Source of the DNA: Pseudoduganella aquatica
GTDB taxonomy: Bacteria; Pseudomonadota; Gammaproteobacteria; Burkholderiales; Burkholderiaceae_D
Assembly (NCBI RefSeq): GCF_009857595.1
Contig: NZ_WWCU01000014.1
Location: 79,849 to 143,848 of the forward strand
Length of the DNA stretch: 64,000 bases
Reading direction: 5' to 3'
Below, piece after piece: positions 51,378-59,905 of this stretch. How positions within the stretch are numbered: position 1 is the stretch's first letter; every line of letters starts with the position of its first letter. The notes beneath the pieces are model-generated. The model searched no databases, had not been told where the DNA came from, and was given only the letters and a program-made list of their open reading frames with translations. The position numbers and the translations under genes are program-made.

Positions 51378-51704
51378 ATGAGCGAAAATATCAAACACAT
51401 TTCCGATGCATCCTTTGAAGCCGACGTGCTGAAATCCGACCGGCCTGTGCTGGTCGATTTCTGGGCCGAATGGTGCGGTCCTTGCAAGAGCATCGCTCCC
51501 ATCCTGGAAGAAGTCGCCAAGGAATACGACGGCAAGCTGACCATCGCCAAGCTGGACGTGGACTCCAACCAGGCCATTCCGGCCAAGTTCGGCATCCGCG
51601 GCATTCCAACGCTGATCCTGTTCAAGAACGGCGTGCCAGCGGCGCAAAAAGTCGGCGCGATGGCAAAAGGCCAGCTGACCTCTTTCATCGACAGCAATAT
51701 TTAA
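51378..51704 (+). CDS. trxA: Thioredoxin
   Basis: A 108-residue thioredoxin with active site WCGPC (Cys33, Cys36) in [19 protein letters not shown], the buried Asp upstream and cis-Pro in [14 protein letters not shown]. It reduces cytoplasmic disulfides. About 230 bp of leader precede it. It sits directly upstream of rho, the common proteobacterial trxA-rho arrangement. Confidence 0.97.
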   Translation: MSENIKHISDASFEADVLKSDRPVLVDFWAEWCGPCKSIAPILEEVAKEYDGKLTIAKLDVDSNQAIPAKFGIRGIPTLILFKNGVPAAQKVGAMAKGQLTSFIDSNI

Positions 51705-51711
51705 GTAAGAT

Positions 51712-51739
51712 AGGCGGCGCTGCGCCCGCAGCACCGCCT
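51712..51739 (+). terminator. Hairpin between trxA and rho
   Basis: A 12-bp stem (AGGCGGCGCTGC ... GCAGCACCGCCT) with one C-A mismatch and a GCCC loop, 7 bp after the trxA stop. There is no T run, so it may attenuate rather than stop transcription into rho. Confidence 0.5.
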
Positions 51740-51837
51740 GCTTGGCCGGGAAATGGGCCACACCAGTTCCCTCTTTGATCAACCCCACGCAGTTCCCTCC
51801 CCTACCTTTTTCTTCCCGTCACGGGACACTCACACAT

Positions 51838-53100
51838 ATGCATCTATCTGAACTCAAGGCCTTACACGTCTCCGCTCTGCTGGAGATGGCGATCGGCCTG
51901 GACATCGACAACGCGGCCCGCCTGCGCAAGCAGGAACTGATGTTCGCCATCCTGAAGAAGCGCGCCAAATCCGGCGAGCAGATCTTCGGCGACGGCGCAC
52001 TGGAAGTGCTGCCGGACGGCTTCGGCTTCCTGCGCTCGCCGGACGCGTCCTACATGGCGTCGACCGACGACATCTATATCTCGCCTTCGCAAATCCGCCG
52101 CTTCAATCTGCACACCGGCGATTCGATCGAAGGCGAAGTGCGCACGCCGAAAGACGGCGAGCGCTATTTCGCTCTGGTCAAGGTAGACAAGGTCAACGGC
52201 GAATCGCCGGAAGCCTCGAAGCACCGCATACTGTTTGAGAACCTGACGCCGCTGCACCCGAACGAGCCGCTGCGCCTTGAGCGCGAGATGAACGGCGCCG
52301 AGAACATCACCGGCCGCATCGTCGACCTGATCTCGCCGATCGGCAAGGGCCAGCGCGGCCTGCTGGTGGCTTCGCCGAAATCCGGTAAATCGGTCATGCT
52401 GCAGCACATTGCGCACGCCATCACCGCCAACCACCCGGACGTGACCCTGATCGTGCTGCTGATCGACGAACGTCCAGAGGAAGTGACGGAGATGCAGCGC
52501 TCGGTGCGCGGCGAAGTCGTGGCCTCCACCTTCGACGAGCCGGCCACCCGCCACGTGCAGGTGGCCGAGATGGTGCTGGAAAAAGCCAAGCGCCTGGTCG
52601 AAATGAAAAAAGACGTGGTCATCCTGCTGGATTCGATCACCCGCCTGGCGCGCGCCTACAACACCGTGATCCCTGCCTCCGGCAAGGTGCTGACCGGCGG
52701 TGTGGACGCCAACGCGCTGCAGCGTCCGAAGCGTTTCTTCGGTGCGGCACGCAATATCGAAGAAGGCGGCTCGCTGACCATTATCGCCACCGCGCTGATC
52801 GAAACCGGCTCGCGCATGGACGACGTGATCTACGAGGAATTCAAGGGTACCGGCAATATGGAGGTGCACCTGGAGCGCCGCCTGGCCGAGAAGCGCGTCT
52901 ACCCGGCGATCAATCTGAACAAGTCCGGCACCCGCCGCGAGGAACTGCTGATCAAGGCCGACCAGCTGCAGAAGATCTGGATCCTGCGCAAGCTGCTGTA
53001 CTCGATGGACGAGATCGAAGCGATGGAGTTCATCCTCGACAAGATGAAGGCCACGAAGACCAATCTGGAATTCTTCGACATGATGCGCCGCGGCGGCTAA
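51838..53100 (+). CDS. rho: Transcription termination factor Rho
   Basis: A 420-residue hexameric RNA helicase/ATPase, normal length. N-terminal helix bundle [17 protein letters not shown] and RNA-binding [19 protein letters not shown] come first. The Walker A loop is [13 protein letters not shown], Walker [18 protein letters not shown] and the R-loop region follows. Start MHLSEL at 51838; the frame is open upstream but lacks support. It follows trxA with a 133-bp leader that may host autoregulation. Confidence 0.98.
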   Translation: MHLSELKALHVSALLEMAIGLDIDNAARLRKQELMFAILKKRAKSGEQIFGDGALEVLPDGFGFLRSPDASYMASTDDIYISPSQIRRFNLHTGDSIEGEVRTPKDGERYFALVKVDKVNGESPEASKHRILFENLTPLHPNEPLRLEREMNGAENITGRIVDLISPIGKGQRGLLVASPKSGKSVMLQHIAHAITANHPDVTLIVLLIDERPEEVTEMQRSVRGEVVASTFDEPATRHVQVAEMVLEKAKRLVEMKKDVVILLDSITRLARAYNTVIPASGKVLTGGVDANALQRPKRFFGAARNIEEGGSLTIIATALIETGSRMDDVIYEEFKGTGNMEVHLERRLAEKRVYPAINLNKSGTRREELLIKADQLQKIWILRKLLYSMDEIEAMEFILDKMKATKTNLEFFDMMRRGG

Positions 53101-53106
53101 GGCCAT

Positions 53107-53137
53107 GGCGGGTTACGCTTCGCTAACCCGCCCTACG
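53107..53137. repeat. Dispersed palindromic repeat
   Basis: Form GGCGGGTTACG-CTTCG-CTAACCCGCCCTACG, six bases after the rho stop. Confidence 0.9.
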
Positions 53138-53148
53138 GTCTCGCCATG

Positions 53149-53183
53149 CGTAGGGCGGGTTAGCGCGCAGCGCGTAACCCGCC
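53149..53183. repeat. Dispersed palindromic repeat, inverted partner
   Basis: Form CGTAGGGCGGGTTAGCG...CGTAACCCGCC, 11 bases from the previous copy; the closest-spaced pair in the window. Confidence 0.9.
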
Positions 53184-53202
53184 AATACGGCACATGACAA
53201 AA

Positions 53203-53236
53203 AGTGGCACAGCCCTCCGGCTTGCCGCTTTTTTTT
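53203..53236 (+). terminator. Rho-independent terminator after rho
   Basis: AGTGGCA - C - AGCC - CTCC - GGCT - TGCCGCT followed by eight T: two stacked stems and a U tract. It ends trxA/rho transcription after the repeat pair. Confidence 0.85.
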
Positions 53237-53250
53237 ATCCGCTGTATAAT
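53222..53250 (+). promoter_or_regulatory. rpmE2 promoter
   Basis: TTGCCG (53222-53227), 17-bp spacer, TATAAT (53245-53250). The -35 lies within the right arm of the rho terminator. The leader to the rpmE2 ATG is about 95 bases. Confidence 0.7.
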
Positions 53251-53351
53251 CGACGGTTGTTTTTAACCACCGGCAAGTGAGCGGCAATCGGGTCAAGAAG
53301 CTGGACGACCGACGAAGTGCTGTTTGGCTACCAAACCACAGAGAGAAGCAC

Positions 53352-53621
53352 ATGAAACCAGAAATCCATCCAGACTACCGCGAAGTTGTGTTCCACGACC
53401 TGTCGTGCGACTTCAAATTCATCACCCGTTCGACCATCGGCACCCGTGACACCATCACGCACGAAGGCAAAGAATACCCACTGGTGAAGATCGAGGTTTC
53501 CTCGGAATCGCACCCATTCTTCACTGGCCAGCACAAGATCGTCGACACCGCCGGCCGCGTGGAAAAATTCCGCCAGAAATTCGGCAAAGTCGGTTCCAAG
53601 ACCGCGATTGCAGCAGGCTAA
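53352..53621 (+). CDS. rpmE2: Ribosomal protein L31, type B
   Basis: An 89-residue L31 lacking the zinc CxxC pair, so the type B (zinc-independent) form: [20 protein letters not shown], then [20 protein letters not shown] and [17 protein letters not shown]. Type B copies serve when zinc is short. The GAGAGAAG site precedes the ATG. A hairpin terminator follows. Confidence 0.97.
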   Translation: MKPEIHPDYREVVFHDLSCDFKFITRSTIGTRDTITHEGKEYPLVKIEVSSESHPFFTGQHKIVDTAGRVEKFRQKFGKVGSKTAIAAG

Positions 53622-53637
53622 TCTGCCTCCATGCACG

Positions 53638-53667
53638 AAAAAAGGCAGCTACGGCTGCCTTTTTTTC
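53638..53667. terminator. Rho-independent terminator after rpmE2
   Basis: GGCAGC - TACG - GCTGCC flanked by A and T runs (seven T on the right), so it works rightward for rpmE2 and could also work leftward. Confidence 0.9.
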
Positions 53668-53699
53668 ATTCATACTCATTCCTTTTTGCGCCCCTGCCG

Positions 53700-55415
53700 A
53701 TGAAGCCTGTCCGTCTGCCCGCCGCCGCCACGCTCGCCCTGCCCCGCTGGGCCATCTACGCCCTGTTCCTGCTCTACATCCTGCCGGGACTGATCGGGCG
53801 CGAGCCGTGGAAGAGCGACGACGCGGCCAGCTTCGGCATCATGTGGACCATGGCGCAAGGCGGCCTGCAGGACTGGCTGTGGCCCAATATCGCCGGCCTG
53901 CCCATGCCCGACGAAGGCCCGCTGGCGTTCTGGCTGGGCGCCGCCTGCATCAAGCTGTTCAGCTGGCTGCTCGGCGACGTGCTGGCCGCGCGCGTGTCCA
54001 CCATCTTCGTCTTCCTGCTGGGCGTGCTGTCGCTGTGGTACGTCACCTTCGCGCTGGGCCGCCGCCAGGACGCCCAGCCCCTGAAACTGGCCTTCGGCGG
54101 CCAGCCGGCGCCGGACGACTTCGGCCGCACCCTGGCCGACGCGGCCAGCCTGATCTACCTGGGCTGCCTGGGCCTGCTGGTGCAGAGCCACGTCACCACC
54201 GCCGAGCCGCTGCAGGTGGCCCTGCTGTCGCTGCTGCTGTACCGCTCGGTGCGCTACATGGAGCTGCCTTCGCTGCGCAATGCCGCCCTGATCGGCCTGG
54301 CGCTCGGCCTGATGGTGCTGGCGCGCGGCTGGCTGGCCCCGGCTTTCCTGCTGCTGGCCCTGTTCCTGTGCGCGCAATTCCTGGCCATGCCGGCCCGCCG
54401 CACCCTGCGCGACCTGGCCGTGGCCGCCGCCGTGGGCGCGCTGGCCACCCTGCCGTGGCTGCTGCCCGCCGTGCTCAGCCACGGCGGCGCGCAGCTGGCC
54501 GCCTGGATGCAATGGAACTACGCGCAGATCAGCCTGCCGTCGCTGCAGTCGCTGGCCTATTTCCTGCGCGTGGGCGTGTGGTTCTTCTGGCCGGCCTGGC
54601 CCTTCGCCGCCTGGGCCGTGTACGCCTGGCGCCGCCAGACCCGCGTGCTGCACATCGTGGTGCCGGTCACCTTCGCCAGCATGGCCGCGCTGCTGGCCCT
54701 GTTCCACCCCGCGCCCGAGCAAGGCCAGCTGCTGCTGCTGCTGCCGCCGCTGGCCATCATGGCCGCCTTCGGCCTGCTGACCATGAAGCGCGGCGCCATC
54801 AACGCCATCGACTGGTTCTCCGTCATGGTGCTGACGCTGTGCGCCGCCATCCTGTGGGTGTTCTGGAGCGCCATGCTGACCGGCTGGCCCGCGAAGGCGG
54901 CCCACAACGCGCTCAAGCTGGTGCCCGGCTTCACGCCCGAATTCCACACGCCGGCCGTGCTGGTGGCCTTCTGCGCCACCGTGGGCTGGTTCCTGCTGGT
55001 GCACTGGCGCCTGTCGCGCCAGCCCGCCGTGCTGTGGCGCGCCGTGGTGCTGTCGTCCGGCGGCCTGATCCTGGTCTGGGTGCTGGCCATGACCTTGTTC
55101 CTGCCGGCCGCCAACTACAGCAAGAGCTACGCCACCGTGGCGCGCCAGGCCGCCGCCGCGCTGCCGGCCGGCGTCGGCTGCGTGGAAACCAATGTGGCCC
55201 CGGCCCAGCGCGCCGCCTTCGTCTACTTCGGCAAGCTGCCGTTCGGCAAGCCGGGCGTGGATTGCCCATTGTTGTTGCTGCAAGACAACATCCGTATCGA
55301 GGACAGCCAGGAGCTGGCGCCGCAGTACCGCGCGCCGCACTGGGAGCAGATCTGGGACGGCCGCCGCGCCTCCGACCGCCAGGAGCGGTTCAGGCTGTAC
55401 CGCCGCGTGCAGTAA
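53700..55415 (+). CDS. GT39-type integral-membrane glycosyltransferase
   Basis: A 571-residue inner-membrane protein with about 12 helices, of the ArnT/PMT-like GT-C fold. The first periplasmic loop has the acidic motif GREPWKSDDAASFG expected to bind the lipid-phosphate sugar donor. A C-terminal soluble domain (GVGCVETNVAPAQRAAFVYFG) follows the last helix. Sugar and acceptor are unknown; lipid A or protein modification are both possible. Start at ATG 53700 just after the rpmE2 terminator. Confidence 0.87.
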   Translation: MKPVRLPAAATLALPRWAIYALFLLYILPGLIGREPWKSDDAASFGIMWTMAQGGLQDWLWPNIAGLPMPDEGPLAFWLGAACIKLFSWLLGDVLAARVSTIFVFLLGVLSLWYVTFALGRRQDAQPLKLAFGGQPAPDDFGRTLADAASLIYLGCLGLLVQSHVTTAEPLQVALLSLLLYRSVRYMELPSLRNAALIGLALGLMVLARGWLAPAFLLLALFLCAQFLAMPARRTLRDLAVAAAVGALATLPWLLPAVLSHGGAQLAAWMQWNYAQISLPSLQSLAYFLRVGVWFFWPAWPFAAWAVYAWRRQTRVLHIVVPVTFASMAALLALFHPAPEQGQLLLLLPPLAIMAAFGLLTMKRGAINAIDWFSVMVLTLCAAILWVFWSAMLTGWPAKAAHNALKLVPGFTPEFHTPAVLVAFCATVGWFLLVHWRLSRQPAVLWRAVVLSSGGLILVWVLAMTLFLPAANYSKSYATVARQAAAALPAGVGCVETNVAPAQRAAFVYFGKLPFGKPGVDCPLLLLQDNIRIEDSQELAPQYRAPHWEQIWDGRRASDRQERFRLYRRVQ

Positions 55416-55466
55416 GGGATTGCGCGCGGGCAGCATGCTATGCTGTGCTCAATCACGAGAGTCTTC

Positions 55467-56210
55467 ATGGCAATGAGAATTACTTTACTGGCAATGTTCT
55501 TCAGCGCGGCGCAGGCTTATGCAGGCCCGCCGGAAACGCTGTTCATTGCCGGCGAGCATAGCCCGCCCGCCAGCTGGAAGGAAGGCGAGCTGGTCACCGG
55601 CCGCGAAACGGACAAAGTGCGCGAGCTGCTGGCCCGCGCCGGCGTGCCTTACCAGATCGACATCCTGCCCTGGAAGCGCGCCTACACCATGGCGCAGCGC
55701 CAGCCCAACACCTGCGTCTACTCCACCTCCCGCACGCCCGAGCGCGAGCAGCAATTCAAATGGATAGGCCCGACCGACGAGGCCGAATGGGTGTTCATCG
55801 GCCGCACCGACCACAGCTTCCCGCTGCGCACGCTGGAGGACGCCCGCCCGCTGCGCATCGGCACCTACAACGGCGACGCGCGCGACGAGTTCCTGCGCGC
55901 GCGCGGCTTCAACGTGGAACCGGTGCAGAACGACGCCTCCAACCCCAAGAAACTGCTGCTCGGGCGCATAGACCTGTGGGCCATCGGCATGCGCGCCGGC
56001 AGCAATGTGCTGGCGCAATTCCCCGCCATCGAACGCGGCGAACTGGCCCCGCTGCTCAGCTTCCACAAGGTGAAAGTCTACCTGGCCTGCAACCCGGCCC
56101 TGCCGGACGCGCTGGCCGACAAGATGAACGCGGCCCTGGACAGCATGCGCCGCGACGGCACCTTCATCCGCCTGGAACGCAAGTACACCCAGTTGGAAAA
56201 ACAAAAATAG
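55467..56210 (+). CDS. Periplasmic substrate-binding-like protein (SBP family 3)
   Basis: A 247-residue exported protein: short signal (LLAMFFSAAQAYA), then a two-lobe binding domain with the pattern ETDKVRELLARAGVPYQIDILPWKRAYTMAQ, FKWIGPTDEAEWVFIG, and LGRIDLWAIGMRAGSNVL. The arrangement resembles amino-acid/YehZ-type binding proteins not linked to an ABC system. No transporter gene is adjacent. Start taken at MAMRITLLAMF. Confidence 0.87.
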   Translation: MAMRITLLAMFFSAAQAYAGPPETLFIAGEHSPPASWKEGELVTGRETDKVRELLARAGVPYQIDILPWKRAYTMAQRQPNTCVYSTSRTPEREQQFKWIGPTDEAEWVFIGRTDHSFPLRTLEDARPLRIGTYNGDARDEFLRARGFNVEPVQNDASNPKKLLLGRIDLWAIGMRAGSNVLAQFPAIERGELAPLLSFHKVKVYLACNPALPDALADKMNAALDSMRRDGTFIRLERKYTQLEKQK

Positions 56211-56400
56211 TCCTTGTAATCAAGGAATTATCAAGCTGTCCACATGTCGCCGGGCAGAGTTTTTTCTCGCGCAAACTGCACACAAAACAGGCAGGGCACG
56301 CTATAGTGCTGGCTAGCAATGCTGGTTCCGCCCCACCCTGCGCCCAGCCCCATACGACATCCCGGCCCCAGCCCGCCGGCAGTCCGCAGAGTCCAACACC

Positions 56401-58311
56401 ATGTTCAACATCTACAAGCTTCAGCTCGCGCTCAGGAACACCTGGGTCCGTGTCGCCCTGCTGGCCGTCATTGTGCTGGCCATCGCCATCGCCGCCTGGC
56501 GCAGCAATGTGGAGCAGGACGGCGCTCCGGTGCTGCGTTCGCAGAACATCGCCGAGATCACCGCGCTGGCCGGCCAGCGCGCGCGCCTGGACTACCTGCT
56601 GGTGGCCAAGCCGCTGTCGGAAGCGCCGCGCTACATCTACAAGTTCAAGGACGCGCCCGAGCTGCACGTGGTGAAAGTGCCCAGCACCTCCCACCTGAGC
56701 CTGGAGCGCGAAGTGCTGCTGCGCAACGCCATTCCCTACGGCATCGCGCAGGAGGACTGGCTGGCCAGCCACAAGGCGGTGCTGCAGGACGACGGCGGCA
56801 CGCTCGCGCCCGCGCGCGACTTCCTGCAGCGCCACGCTTTCGACATCACCGTGGTGCTGCTGCTGTTGCTGGGGCTGAAGTTCGGCCTGCCCGGCATGGG
56901 CATGAACGCCAGCGTGATCACGCCGGACCAGCTGAAGGGCAGCCTGGACGACCTGATCGGCATGGACGATATCAAGCAGGAAGTGCTGCACCTGGAAGAC
57001 ATGATACGCAACCGCCGCGTCTACCAGTCGCACAACATCGACAAGCCCTTCAACGTGATGCTGACCGGCCCGGCGGGCACCGGCAAGACCAAGCTGGCCG
57101 GCTACCTGGCCAAGCGCCTCAACATGCCGCTGATCCAGGCCTCGGGTTCGGCGCTGGAATCGGGCTATATCGGCGGCGGCTCCAAGGCGCTCAACGCGCT
57201 GTACAAGAAAGCCTGCGCGCGCGGCTCCTGCATCATTTTCCTGGATGAAGCGCAGACCCTGTTCATGCCGCGCGGACGCGGCGAAAAGAAATGGGAAGAC
57301 GACACCGCCAACACCCTGCTCGGCCTGCTGGACGGCGTGAAGAAGGAAGAAGGCGCGCACGTGATCTGGGTGGTGGCCTCCAACTTCGACGACAGCAGCT
57401 CGCAGATGGACGAGGCCATGCTGCGCCGCTTCTCGGTGAAGATCAACTTCCGCCTGCCGAACAAGAGCGAGCGCGCGCAGCTGCTCGAGTCCTTCCTCAA
57501 GCGCAAGCAGGAAGGCTGCGTGGACTGGCACAAGCTGGACCTGGACCAGGTGGCCGAGATCACCGCCAACCTCAGCCCGGCGCTGCTGGAAACGGTGGTG
57601 GAGCGCGCCAGCATGATCGCCATCCAGGAAGGCAAGATCATCGACACGGACCTGATGTTCCGCGCCTTCGAGCGCGCCACCATAGGTCTGACCGACCGCG
57701 CCACCACGGCCGAGAAAACCCGCCAGCGCGAGCGCATCGCCTTGCACGAGCTGGGCCACTTCTTCATGCAGATCGACCCCTATTTGCGCCAGGGCCTGCC
57801 GCTGCACGAGGTGAAGGAAAAATCGCACCTGCTCAAGATCAGCACCGAGTCGGTGTCCAAGCTGGGCGCGCTGGGCTATGTGCTGTCGGCCGGCGACGAC
57901 ATGGCGCTGCGCACGCTGGAAGAACTGGAACAGGACGTGATCCAGCTGTACGGCGGCGTGGCGGCGGAAGAGCTGTTCTACGGCGCGCGCGGCATCTCCG
58001 TCGGCAGCCAGAACGACATCCAGAAAGCCACGCGCCTGCTCGACACCATGGTCAACCAGCTGTCGATGTACACGCGCTCCAAGCTGGACTACAGCCAGTT
58101 CAAGCGCGAAGGCGGCGAGCACACGCTGGTGCAGGTGGAAGCGAAAGCCGACCAGCTCTACAGCTACACGCTGGGCGCCATCGGCGACTACCGCGCCGCC
58201 ATGGAATCCATCAAGGACGAGCTGCTGGAACGCTACGTGCTGTCGAAGGACGACATCTTCGCGCTGCTGGAAGAGCGGCTGGACACGGCGCCGCTGCAGC
58301 GCGCCGCGTAA
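56401..58311 (+). CDS. Divergent FtsH-like membrane AAA metalloprotease
   Basis: A 636-residue protein with two membrane helices (about 18-34 and 148-163), an AAA domain (Walker A GPAGTGKT at 223-230; Walker B IIFLDEAQ near 281) and a zinc protease domain, HELGH (His449, Glu450, His453) and SQNDIQKAT carrying the third ligand Asp. Compared with FtsH the pore motif FVG reads YIG and the second-region LRPGRFDR is reduced to LRRFSVK, so it is a distinct paralogue. The housekeeping ftsH is not here. Role unknown. Confidence 0.88.
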   Translation: MFNIYKLQLALRNTWVRVALLAVIVLAIAIAAWRSNVEQDGAPVLRSQNIAEITALAGQRARLDYLLVAKPLSEAPRYIYKFKDAPELHVVKVPSTSHLSLEREVLLRNAIPYGIAQEDWLASHKAVLQDDGGTLAPARDFLQRHAFDITVVLLLLLGLKFGLPGMGMNASVITPDQLKGSLDDLIGMDDIKQEVLHLEDMIRNRRVYQSHNIDKPFNVMLTGPAGTGKTKLAGYLAKRLNMPLIQASGSALESGYIGGGSKALNALYKKACARGSCIIFLDEAQTLFMPRGRGEKKWEDDTANTLLGLLDGVKKEEGAHVIWVVASNFDDSSSQMDEAMLRRFSVKINFRLPNKSERAQLLESFLKRKQEGCVDWHKLDLDQVAEITANLSPALLETVVERASMIAIQEGKIIDTDLMFRAFERATIGLTDRATTAEKTRQRERIALHELGHFFMQIDPYLRQGLPLHEVKEKSHLLKISTESVSKLGALGYVLSAGDDMALRTLEELEQDVIQLYGGVAAEELFYGARGISVGSQNDIQKATRLLDTMVNQLSMYTRSKLDYSQFKREGGEHTLVQVEAKADQLYSYTLGAIGDYRAAMESIKDELLERYVLSKDDIFALLEERLDTAPLQRAA

Positions 58312-58321
58312 GCCGGCAACG

Positions 58322-58711
58322 CTAGCGCGACGCCATCATCACCGTATCGGCCGGCAGCGCAACACTGGTCACGAGCCGCTCGTAATTGCGTATCGTGATG
58401 GCGTTGCCCCGATCGCCGAACTCCATGCGCGCGCCGGAGAAGGTGGTGAATACCCCCTGCGCGCGCGGCAGTATTTCCATCCTCGGCTCGCCATCCAGGC
58501 GCACGAAATAGCGCTGCCCGCGCTGCGAGAACGCGATGCGCTGGCCGTTGCTCAACAGGTAGGAAGACGCGTACTCATCGAACTCGCCGGGCGCCAGCCG
58601 CATGGTCTGCGGCGCCTTGATCTGGACGCTGTCCGCCTGCGGATCAGCATAAGCGCCGGGCATGCCCAGCCACAGGGCCGCGCAAACGGCGGCGCCAAAA
58701 TAGACTCTCAT
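58322..58711 (-). CDS. Small secreted protein, paralogue of the next gene
   Basis: A 129-residue exported protein (signal VCAALWLGMPGAYA). The mature part has SVQIKAPQTMRLAPGEFDEYASSYLLSNGQ, RYFVRLDGEPRMEILPRAQGVFTTF, and GARMEFGDRGNAITI. It shares this order of motifs with the upstream paralogue. No family recognised. GGAG precedes the ATG. Confidence 0.85.
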   Translation of the reverse strand: MRVYFGAAVCAALWLGMPGAYADPQADSVQIKAPQTMRLAPGEFDEYASSYLLSNGQRIAFSQRGQRYFVRLDGEPRMEILPRAQGVFTTFSGARMEFGDRGNAITIRNYERLVTSVALPADTVMMASR

Positions 58712-58847
58712 GGTGCACTCCAATCAGCGGATAGGCCGCTGCCGCATCACTCCATACTAGCAGTCATGCGGCAGAGCGTAACTTGCAATTGCACTGATTA
58801 TTTCTATCCCTGCACACCAGCTGATAGCCCTTAGGTAAAGGCGCGCT

Positions 58848-59255
58848 TTAACGGCGGGCGAGTACCGTCACACCGGTGGCGGGCATTTTGTGCGCCATCG
58901 GCAGGCGTTCCAGGTTGTCGATGGCAACCACGTCGCCGCCTTCGCGGAACTCGATGCGGGTGCCGGCGGCGGTCTTGAACACGCCCGGCGCCTGCGGATA
59001 CATCTCGGTGCGCGACTCGCCCGGCACTTCGGCGTAGTAGCGATTCACGGTGCTGGAGAATTTGATCTTGCTGCCGCTGTCGAGCACAAACAGATTGGCG
59101 TACTCGTTAAACTCGGCAGGCGCCAGCTTGTAGCCGCTGCGCTTGATCTGCACGCTGTCGGCGTTGTCGCCAACGACCTGCGGGCCGGCGATGGCGCCGC
59201 TGGCGAAGATGGAAAGGGCGGCAGCTGCTGCCATTGCGACGAATGCTTTTTTCAT
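58848..59255 (-). CDS. Small secreted protein, paralogue of the preceding gene
   Basis: A 135-residue exported protein (signal MAAAAALSIFASGAIA). It repeats the pattern SVQIKRSGYKLAPAEFNEYANLFVLDSG, RYYAEVPGESRTEMYPQAPGVFKTAAGTRIEF seen in the downstream gene. The two form a tandem duplicated pair, 136 bp apart, and may be transcribed together. Unknown function. Confidence 0.85.
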   Translation of the reverse strand: MKKAFVAMAAAAALSIFASGAIAGPQVVGDNADSVQIKRSGYKLAPAEFNEYANLFVLDSGSKIKFSSTVNRYYAEVPGESRTEMYPQAPGVFKTAAGTRIEFREGGDVVAIDNLERLPMAHKMPATGVTVLARR

Positions 59256-59434
59256 GATGCTTCTCCGTATGCTGGTTGACCTGGTGGTCACCGCTGTTCT
59301 CGTTTTAGCGGGGACAGGTTCACAATAGCAAAGCGGATTTCGCGCCGCAGCCGGCGCGCGACAAACGGTGGATTTGCGGGGGCGAACTGCAGTCCGCACG
59401 GACAGGCGGTGAAGCGGCGGAGTAAGATAAGCGC

Positions 59435-59905
59435 ATGCAGATCCGACCTTACCGGCGCGGCGAAGAAGCCCAGCTGCGCGCCATCTTCCACGCCTCCGTG
59501 CACGGCCTCGCCAGCCGCCACTACACGGCCGAGCAGCTGCGCGCGTGGGCGCCGGAGCAGTACGATGCCGCATTGTGGGAACAGCGCATGCGCGCCAACC
59601 AGAGCTGGGTGGTGGAGCTGGACGGCGCGCTGGCCGCCTTCGCCGACCTGCAGCCGTCCGGTTATATAGACATGTTCTTCGTGGCCCCGCCGTACGCAGG
59701 GCGCGGCATCGGCCAGGCGCTGCTGCGGCACCTGTTCGGGCTGGCGGCCGAGCGCCGCATCGCCGTGCTGCGCTCCGACGTCAGCCTGACCGCCGAGCCC
59801 TTCTTCGCCCGCCACGGCTTCACGATTGAAACCCGCAACGAAATCGCCACCCGCGGCGAACTGCTCTCCAACGCCACTATGCGCAAGCTGATGCCCGGCT
59901 TCTAG
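59435..59905 (+). CDS. GNAT acetyltransferase
   Basis: A 156-residue acetyltransferase. It has IRPYRRGEEAQLRAIFHASVHG, the CoA pyrophosphate loop DMFFVAPPYAGRGIGQALLRHL, and the C-terminal SDVSLTAEPFFARHGF. It resembles PhnO/AAC-like small-molecule acetyltransferases. The target is unknown. Its stop overlaps the convergent permease by four bases. Confidence 0.9.
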   Translation: MQIRPYRRGEEAQLRAIFHASVHGLASRHYTAEQLRAWAPEQYDAALWEQRMRANQSWVVELDGALAAFADLQPSGYIDMFFVAPPYAGRGIGQALLRHLFGLAAERRIAVLRSDVSLTAEPFFARHGFTIETRNEIATRGELLSNATMRKLMPGF

